Shown here: positions 6,259-11,623 of the stretch, piece by piece
Layout of the letters: every line of letters begins with the position of its first letter
Numbering within the stretch: position 1 is the stretch's first letter
Translations under genes and position numbers: made by a program
NCBI GenBank assembly: GCA_019314105.1
Contig: JAFCZY010000022.1
Span: 1-11,623, forward strand
Direction: 5' to 3'
Source: Deltaproteobacteria bacterium
GTDB lineage: Bacteria; Desulfobacterota; Desulfobacteria; Desulfobacterales; Desulfobacteraceae
Length of the DNA: 11,623 nucleotides
Notes under the pieces: generated by a model
What the model was told of the DNA's origin: nothing
Seen by the model: only the letters and a program-made list of their open reading frames with translations
Database searches by the model: none

Positions 6259-9200
6259 TCAGACAGAAATTTTCCGGTTATGGGAAGACTGAGTTTCATC
6301 TGAATTCTTGAGAAACGGGATAATCACTTTGTTCTTATTACCGCCTGAAACATCATAGGTAATACTGACAATGGGTACATTAGTCTTTGCTTCAAGTTTT
6401 TGAGCCATTGCTTCGGTGATAAGTCCGGGACAACAGAATGCCGGGTTGGTTTGAACCAGCAGTTTTAAATCAGGATATTCATTGATAATATGGTGAATTT
6501 TTAAGATATTGTCCATGGACTCACCCGTATGTTCCGGTAACATACCGTATTCAGAAAGAATATTTTCATATGAGTCCGTTACTTCAAATGCGGATTTGCT
6601 CAAAAAAGGTTCAAAATATTTATAATATTTTTTTTCCATGGCCTGCATGGCTACACGAAGCGCCCCATATGATATCAGACTTAAATATTTTCCTTCCTTG
6701 TACCATTTTTTAAAATAAGAAGTGGCAATGATTTTCATATATTTATAATAAGGTGTTGTAATGACTTCACCCCCATTATTTTCAATAAAATGAACCAAAT
6801 CCTGATTCATAATATCATTGTCTCTAGCGTAGAGGTCTCCAAAAATTCCAATTTTAGGTCGTGATTCTATTCGGGTATCAATTTTTAAAAACAACTCGCG
6901 TACTTTTTTTAATGCGTCTTCTTTAGGCTCCCCTTTTTCAAACGCATTACACAGAAGGCTCAAGGCTTTTTGAAGGACGGTATCCGTTTCCCCTTTATTG
7001 ATTTCATAGGGTCTGATTTTGCACCCAATACTTCTTAACAGTCCTCCAAACATATACGCAAAATATGCATTGGTTGACGTTAGAAAAGAAATATCAAATA
7101 AAGAGAGCTCCCCTTTATAAATTTCAGATTTTTCAAATCCATTGCCATTTTTTTCAAGTATTTTTTTGATGTGATAGGGATACATTTTAATATTGCAGGC
7201 AATTTCCGAGTAATTTAGCCATAACACACAATTTGCCGGATCAAGATTGTTTTTTTCTACGGTATGAATAAATCCTGCTGCCACTGCATTTAACGGAATA
7301 CATTGCCCTGTATTTGTCAGAATACTTTTTTTCAAAGTTTCAGGAGTTTCTTCCATTAAAAAAGCATGAAAGCCTTCATTTTTTAATATTGAAACAATCA
7401 GGCTGCCGGTATACGAATCCCAGTTTGGGAAAATAATGGTTTTATTGTCTATCTTTGACAAAAATTGGGGGTGAAGGTGAGAAATATCCCCTTTTTTGTC
7501 TTTTAACTTCGAATGGTTATGATTTGTAAATGCACGCACAGCTGCTTCAACCCTTGTTTCATACCCCACACTAGAGTCATGTTCATCAAGTTCTAATACA
7601 AGATAGGGTTTATTATAGCTTTCCATTAGCTGTTTGAAATAATCGATACCGAATGAATCCGGAGCACATTTAAATGAGCTGATATAAACGGGATACAGAT
7701 GATCGCTGTTGGCAGCAATATAGGCAGCTTTAAGAATTTGTGCAACATATTTCCAATGAATTTCTTTTAACAAAGGGTCAAGATCTGAAAAATCCCGGGT
7801 TTCAAAATCAAGCATGTCCTGGAAAAAAGTTTTTACACCAAGATTTTCAAAAAGTTGCGGAATATTATTATTCATTGTCTGGGTCAAAACCGTGTAGGGT
7901 CTGCCCAGAAGAACAACATTAATATCTGAATTGTTTGATTTATGCTGCTGATATAATGCTTTATAATTTAATTGACAATTTTCTTTAAATTTTACGGCAC
8001 TGTCATATGCGGCTGAGATATCAAAAAAAGAAAATAAAAAATCAGCGGATATTTTTTTCAAAGATTTATATAATTCCAGTTTGGTATGAAAATTTGTATA
8101 AAGATATTTGATAATCGGTGATATTATCCTTTTTTTATCAAAATCTGAAAGACAGGATATAATCGATGGAGCAAACTGAGTATAGTAGCAATGCTGCCTG
8201 CGTCTGTCCTTTTGTTTAAGGTTTTCTTCAAAATAGAACGGTAAAAACACATAATCCGTGTTATCCATCAGGTATTTTACATGACCATGCAACGCCGTGA
8301 CAGGCGCACAAAATTCTGCGGTTGCAATGCCTTTTCCTAATTTTACCGGATCCTTCAGTTTTGAACTTGTTTTTGTTTTAATTCCCAGCCTGGCAAAAAA
8401 GTGGGTCCAAAAATTTATATCCTCAAAAAGATGAAGTGCATGGGGAATACCAATGGTGAAATCACGCTTAATTTTTATTTTTTTTGATTTTGGTATAGCT
8501 TGATTTCTTATGTTTAACAAATTATAGGTGTTTTGATTTGGAACCATTTTTTTTGTCTGATAATCCCTGCCACACAAAAATCCATATGCAAGCGTTTCAC
8601 CGCTAATGTCTGCAAGGGTCAGTTTGCAATGATTTGTGCATAACTCACAGGTTTCCTGACGGATGGGGATATCTTGTTTCCATAAATCAAACCCTCTAAA
8701 ATTAGAGGATTTGACCGGGTTTTCTTTTAATAATAGGGCAATGCCAAGTGCACCGGTCAGATGGCAATATTTTGATACATGAATGGGTTTGTTTAATTTT
8801 TGTTCAAATGCTGCAACAAGGGCCTTGTTTCTGGCAGTTGCTCCTTGAAAAAGAATACAATGGCCTATTTTACTAATATTGGCTACTTTTGTCAGATAGT
8901 TATCTCTTACTGAATGTAAAACCGAGGCAAGGATTTCATTTTTTTTAAAGCCTTGAGCAAAATAATAATTAATATCCCGTTCCATAAAAACAGTACATCT
9001 ATCGCTGGCGACAGGAGAGCAGACACCTTCTGCACGCTCAGAATACTCAGATAGAGGACAATCTAATTTTAAGGCCTGCTCTTCTATAAAACTTCCGGTC
9101 CCGGCGGCACAGACGGTATTCATGACAGAGGAGGTAACAATGCCATCTCTAAGCAGGGTAAACTTGGCATCCTGTCCGCCGATTTCAATAATAGTGTCCA

Positions 9201-10473
9201 CATTTTTGTTTAAATTAACAGCTGCTGTTGCATGGGCAGTAATTTCATCGGGTTCGATATCCGCACCAATAATTTTACCACTGATTCTTCTGCCAGAGCC
9301 TGTTGTGCCACATCCTTTGATTGTGATGTGAATATCGTATTTTTTGAAAAATTGATCGCAGGCTTTGAAAATTTTTTGAACCGCCATCACAGGTCTTGAA
9401 GCTGTTTTTGTATAAAATCCGGCAATGGGGATACTCTCTTGATTAATAAGGATACTTTTGGTGCTTGTTGAGCCCACATCCAGCCCTAAATACCCCTCTT
9501 TGGTCTTAATGGAGGCAGGGTCCTGATAAATATCGATTTCAACATCTTCAGCAATATAGGAAGAAAAGCAGTTGAAATCAGGATATTGTGAAAGCTTAAG
9601 CGCTAACTCTGGATAGGACAAAATATCCTCTTTTTTTGTAGATATAAACATATCTTCTACTGACAATAAAAATTGTTTTGTAAATTTTTTATTATTGGCC
9701 ATATCATCCATCAGGCACAGCGCTGCACCGGTTGCGCTATAGAAAATAGATTGTGAATCAATGACAAATTGATAATCCGTAATTTTTTCGAGATGGTTTT
9801 TAACAGACAAGTTTTGAGAGACGCCCCCACAAAAAATAATTTTTTTGCCGACCTGTTTATATTGGAACAATGTGTTGGAAATATTTTTTGCAAGTCCATA
9901 ACAAAGACCATCACAGATTTGTTCAATCCCATATCCTTCCTGCTGGGCATGGATCAGATCTGTTTTGGCAAAAACGGCACAACGGGTAGCAATGGCAGGG
10001 ATTTTTTTTGAATTTGAAAGGGCTTTCTGGCTTAGTTCACGGGATCCTCCCAGCAGGGTTAATCTCCGGGCCTGTTGGTCAAGAAAACTGCCGGTGCCGG
10101 CCGCACAAGATGTATTATGTCGGGCACCAATATAATTTTGGTCATCGTCAAATCGACTTAATGAGAATTTTTCACCACCAATATGTAAAATGGCATTAAA
10201 AGTTTTATGATAATACTTACCGGCCCGTATGATCGTTAATTGTTCATCATAAGACTGGTCTGTTTTGATAAAAGAAGGTGTGACGTCGGTTGTTGCAATG
10301 TGTCCTATGATTTTTATATCAATTTTTTTAATTAAATTTGAAAGGCATTGTTTAACTTCTCCATGATGATAACAAGTGCCGGTATGAATGATATGACCTT
10401 CACCACTTAGCACCACAATATGGATAGAGGCAGAACCGACATCAATACCAAGAATGTTTAAAGAAGACATCAT
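6259..10473 (-). CDS. Tandem-ATPase acyl-CoA dehydratase activase-family protein (BcrAD/BadFG + DUF2229 + HgdB/D-like)
   Basis: A 1404-aa cytoplasmic protein of the long activase family common in anaerobes. Domains seen: ASKHA ATPase 1 (about 5-258) with GIDVGSAS, Cys123 in CAAGTGSFLDQQA, Cys165 in RCAVFAKTD and FCGGVSQN; ATPase 2 (about 327-585) with GLDVGSTSTKS, GCGTTGSGR (388-396), IGGQDAKF (431-438), Cys455 in CAAGTGSF, Cys493 in RCTVFMERD and FQGATARN; a cysteine cluster CELCTNHC (609-616) plus Cys634; a DUF2229-like region (about 672-900) with GIPHALHLFEDINFW and AEFCAPVTALHGH; and a C-terminal HgdB/D-like region (about 1010-1395) with TNPAFCCPG (1342-1350). In 2-hydroxyacyl-CoA dehydratase activases (HgdC), two such cysteines per subunit hold a [4Fe-4S] cluster at a homodimer interface and ATP hydrolysis drives electron transfer. 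Domain 1 lacks a clear GxGTTGxGR loop and may be degenerate. The start is one of two adjacent ATGs (10473 or 10470), two bases after the RHH-like gene, whose end supplies GAGGGA. No dehydratase genes adjoin; the substrate is unknown. Confidence 0.9.
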   Translation of the reverse strand: MMSSLNILGIDVGSASIHIVVLSGEGHIIHTGTCYHHGEVKQCLSNLIKKIDIKIIGHIATTDVTPSFIKTDQSYDEQLTIIRAGKYYHKTFNAILHIGGEKFSLSRFDDDQNYIGARHNTSCAAGTGSFLDQQARRLTLLGGSRELSQKALSNSKKIPAIATRCAVFAKTDLIHAQQEGYGIEQICDGLCYGLAKNISNTLFQYKQVGKKIIFCGGVSQNLSVKNHLEKITDYQFVIDSQSIFYSATGAALCLMDDMANNKKFTKQFLLSVEDMFISTKKEDILSYPELALKLSQYPDFNCFSSYIAEDVEIDIYQDPASIKTKEGYLGLDVGSTSTKSILINQESIPIAGFYTKTASRPVMAVQKIFKACDQFFKKYDIHITIKGCGTTGSGRRISGKIIGADIEPDEITAHATAAVNLNKNVDTIIEIGGQDAKFTLLRDGIVTSSVMNTVCAAGTGSFIEEQALKLDCPLSEYSERAEGVCSPVASDRCTVFMERDINYYFAQGFKKNEILASVLHSVRDNYLTKVANISKIGHCILFQGATARNKALVAAFEQKLNKPIHVSKYCHLTGALGIALLLKENPVKSSNFRGFDLWKQDIPIRQETCELCTNHCKLTLADISGETLAYGFLCGRDYQTKKMVPNQNTYNLLNIRNQAIPKSKKIKIKRDFTIGIPHALHLFEDINFWTHFFARLGIKTKTSSKLKDPVKLGKGIATAEFCAPVTALHGHVKYLMDNTDYVFLPFYFEENLKQKDRRRQHCYYTQFAPSIISCLSDFDKKRIISPIIKYLYTNFHTKLELYKSLKKISADFLFSFFDISAAYDSAVKFKENCQLNYKALYQQHKSNNSDINVVLLGRPYTVLTQTMNNNIPQLFENLGVKTFFQDMLDFETRDFSDLDPLLKEIHWKYVAQILKAAYIAANSDHLYPVYISSFKCAPDSFGIDYFKQLMESYNKPYLVLELDEHDSSVGYETRVEAAVRAFTNHNHSKLKDKKGDISHLHPQFLSKIDNKTIIFPNWDSYTGSLIVSILKNEGFHAFLMEETPETLKKSILTNTGQCIPLNAVAAGFIHTVEKNNLDPANCVLWLNYSEIACNIKMYPYHIKKILEKNGNGFEKSEIYKGELSLFDISFLTSTNAYFAYMFGGLLRSIGCKIRPYEINKGETDTVLQKALSLLCNAFEKGEPKEDALKKVRELFLKIDTRIESRPKIGIFGDLYARDNDIMNQDLVHFIENNGGEVITTPYYKYMKIIATSYFKKWYKEGKYLSLISYGALRVAMQAMEKKYYKYFEPFLSKSAFEVTDSYENILSEYGMLPEHTGESMDNILKIHHIINEYPDLKLLVQTNPAFCCPGLITEAMAQKLEAKTNVPIVSITYDVSGGNKNKVIIPFLKNSDETQSSHNRKISV

Positions 10474-10475
10474 GG

Positions 10476-10949
10476 TTATATTTTTCCCTCTATTTGATCC
10501 CAGAATTCCAAAACCCCTTTAAACCAACCATCGATAAACATTTGTTCATGATCAACTGAATCTGAGTCTGAATATTTTACAAAATCTGTTGACTGATAGA
10601 TCTGCTCAAAATATTGATTCATTTTGGGATCAGAAATTAATCGATACGTACCATTAAATTGTAATACGTATAAAAGATCTTCATAATGGGCGGTTTTTGC
10701 CCATTGAAGACCTTCACTTTTGCCCAGTTTGTAGTATTTTTTTTCCCAGATTAATTTTTCATGTTTGAGGCGTTTGATAATTTCAGGTATTTCAAAATCT
10801 TCTGAAAATCGTTTTTGAAACGCCTCTTTTTTTTGAATAGCCTCTGTCAAAGCATCTTGAAACATTTTTGAAAAATTAAAAGAAGTCCGCCACTCTTTTA
10901 GCTTTTCATGAAGTAAATCGGGAATACTTAGTGTAATTTTTTGGGCCAT
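10476..10949 (-). CDS. Ribbon-helix-helix-like N-terminal domain protein, function unknown
   Basis: Protein of 157 aa that I do not recognise as a named family. Residues 1-45 look like a ribbon-helix-helix (CopG/Arc-type) DNA-binding unit: a strand KITLSIP, helix LLHEKLKEWRTS, a turn at FN, and helix SKMFQDALTEAIQKKEAF. Residues 50-85 are strongly charged and helical, possibly coiled coil. The C-terminal half (about 90-157) is acidic and aromatic-rich (HYEDLLYVLQF, MFIDGWFKGVLEFWDQIEGKI) and could be a dimerisation or sensing part. It is longer than ordinary CopG proteins. The ATG at 10949-10947 has GGGAG about seven bases upstream (GGGAGCGGCACATG on the minus strand). It precedes the 1404-aa activase gene by two bases and is very probably in the same transcript, so a regulator of that transcript is a reasonable inference. 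An antitoxin role is less likely as no toxin-like partner is adjacent. Confidence 0.65.
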   Translation of the reverse strand: MAQKITLSIPDLLHEKLKEWRTSFNFSKMFQDALTEAIQKKEAFQKRFSEDFEIPEIIKRLKHEKLIWEKKYYKLGKSEGLQWAKTAHYEDLLYVLQFNGTYRLISDPKMNQYFEQIYQSTDFVKYSDSDSVDHEQMFIDGWFKGVLEFWDQIEGKI

Positions 10950-11125
10950 GTGCCGCTCCCGCCTTTTTTTATCATTTATTGTACTATAATTTTTTTATAC
11001 GTACCACTTTTTTTTATACGTGTCAATCTGGAATTAACACAATATGGTATAGTGATACAAAATAAATAAGCATTGAGGCAGTTAGAATCTTGAATTTTAT
11101 AAATATACAAGATATATATAACACT
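10950..11125. promoter_or_regulatory. Divergent intergenic region between the RHH-activase unit and mlaE
   Basis: A 176-nt very A/T-rich spacer. On the plus strand a perfect TATAAT (10985-10990) could be the -10 of an mlaE promoter, though its -35 region (CCTTTT) is poor; the leader would be about 130 nt. On the minus strand a perfect TTGACA (11026-11021) is a good -35 box for the RHH-activase unit, but the hexamer at 17-base spacing (TACGTA) is a poor -10. The tandem repeats annotated separately lie between these elements. The rest (11027-11125) shows only A/T-rich sequence and no gene that I can support. Confidence 0.5.
10990..11021 (+). repeat. Tandem T-run/ATACGT repeats, candidate operator
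   Basis: Two same-direction copies: seven Ts plus ATACGT (10990-11002) and eight Ts plus ATACGT (11008-11021), 19 bases apart, close to two helical turns. A related inverted element GTACTATA lies just to the left (10981-10988), facing TATACGTAC at 10996-11004. The copies fall inside the spacer and -10 area of the minus-strand promoter candidate. Short, regularly spaced tandem sites are how ribbon-helix-helix repressors usually bind, so autoregulation by the adjacent gene is plausible but not shown. Confidence 0.5.
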
Positions 11126-11623
11126 ATGTGGGTAAACTTCATTGAAAAATTTGGCGAAACACTTATAAAGTTGCTGGAATCCACCGGCAGATTACTTCTT
11201 TTCTTTTCCATTGGTGTAATGAATATGTTTATTCCGCCATTTCAATTTGCCAAAATTATCGATCACACATGGTTTATTGGGTCCAAATCTATTTTTGTTA
11301 TTGTTTTTACCGGGCTCTTCACAGGAATGGTTTTAGGGCTTCAAGGGTATTATTCTTTGATAGATTATGGTTCGGAAGCAGCGTTGGGGTCTGCTGTTGC
11401 TTTGAGCTTGATTCGTGAGTTAGGTCCGGTTTTTACAGCGATTATGGTTACGGCACGAGCAGGATCAGCTATGGCGGCAGAAATTGGTATCATGAGAATT
11501 TCTGAACAAATTGATGCCCTTAAAACCATGCATATTCATCCTGTCAGGTTCCTGTTTACTCCAAGAATTATTGCCTCTCTTATCAGTTTTCCTTTGCTGA
11601 CCGCACTCTTTAATATGGTTGGT
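11126..11623 (+). CDS. mlaE: MlaE/YrbE-type ABC transporter permease, N-terminal part (runs off right edge)
   Basis: The first 166 residues of a permease of the MlaE family, inner-membrane component of the MlaFEDB phospholipid transporter that maintains outer-membrane asymmetry. What shows this: an amphipathic N-terminus (KFGETLIKLLESTGRLLLF), hydrophobic helices about 50-74 and 143-162, the family signature IRELGPVFTAIMVTARAGSA (96-115) with AAEIG, and EQIDALKTM (127-135), which is the conserved coupling segment facing the ATPase. ATG at 11126 is chosen since MWVNFIEKFGETL fits family N-termini, but it has no good Shine-Dalgarno; an in-frame TTG at 11090 preceded by GAGG (11075-11078) is an alternative that would add 12 residues. 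Genes for the ATPase (mlaF) and MCE protein (mlaD) would be expected beyond the window. It is divergent from the RHH-activase unit. Confidence 0.92.
   Translation, partial: MWVNFIEKFGETLIKLLESTGRLLLFFSIGVMNMFIPPFQFAKIIDHTWFIGSKSIFVIVFTGLFTGMVLGLQGYYSLIDYGSEAALGSAVALSLIRELGPVFTAIMVTARAGSAMAAEIGIMRISEQIDALKTMHIHPVRFLFTPRIIASLISFPLLTALFNMVG

Noticed and set aside
9122..9331. 69-codon plus-strand hydrophobic frame inside the activase gene (and similar short frames at 7740-7922, 9769-10011 and 10008-10199)
   Set aside because: These are complements of conserved activase motifs; hydrophobicity arises from the reverse reading of the coding strand.
11023..11211. 62-codon minus-strand open frame overlapping the mlaE start
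   Set aside because: It is antisense to the clear mlaE coding start, has no recognisable domain and lies in A/T-rich sequence where short frames arise by chance.
1..11623. Defence system, CRISPR array, toxin-antitoxin module, insertion sequence or prophage
   Set aside because: No repeat-spacer pattern, transposase, integrase, inverted terminal repeats or toxin-like small partner could be found; the RHH-like gene is paired with an activase rather than a toxin.

Overview
The window is a low-GC (A/T-rich throughout, visually estimated) stretch of a Gram-negative, probably strictly anaerobic bacterium. The evidence is a large acyl-CoA dehydratase activase-type protein (typical of anaerobes), a MlaE-type outer-membrane lipid transport permease, and ordinary housekeeping genes. 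A sulfate-reducing member of the Desulfobacterales (Desulfobacter/Desulfobacula-like) would fit, but this is inferred from the gene set and protein flavour, not from a search.

Layout. (1) 1-399, plus strand: the 3' part of a cyclic-nucleotide-binding-domain protein that enters from the left edge. (2) 413-2233, minus strand: a compact three-gene unit maf > yggS-like > queH, with a 7-nt gap and then a 4-nt stop/start overlap, so the genes are probably co-transcribed and translationally coupled. (3) 2234-2357: a divergent intergenic region with a candidate tRNA promoter and a triplet of TTTTAAGC repeats. (4) 2358-2489: tRNA-Leu(UAA) with encoded CCA, followed by a terminator-like hairpin. (5) 2533-6250, plus strand: murA (UDP-GlcNAc enolpyruvyl transferase) then comEC/rec2 (DNA uptake channel), 25 nt apart. 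(6) 6259-10949, minus strand: a 157-aa protein with a ribbon-helix-helix-like N-terminus followed two bases later by a 1404-aa activase-family fusion protein that carries two ASKHA ATPase domains, each with its pair of cluster cysteines. (7) 10950-11125: a divergent regulatory region with tandem T7-8-ATACGT repeats. (8) 11126-11623, plus strand: the 5' part of an mlaE-type ABC permease gene, cut by the right edge.

Most genes are conserved housekeeping functions: envelope synthesis (murA), envelope lipid transport (mlaE), tRNA modification (queH), nucleotide sanitation (maf), PLP homeostasis (yggS) and DNA uptake (comEC). The part that is least understood is the two-gene unit RHH-like protein plus tandem-ATPase activase. 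No dehydratase alpha/beta subunit genes lie next to it, and its own promoter region contains a repeated motif that could be the RHH protein's operator and that also overlaps a possible mlaE promoter. I see no CRISPR array, insertion sequence, prophage or clear sign of recent transfer.
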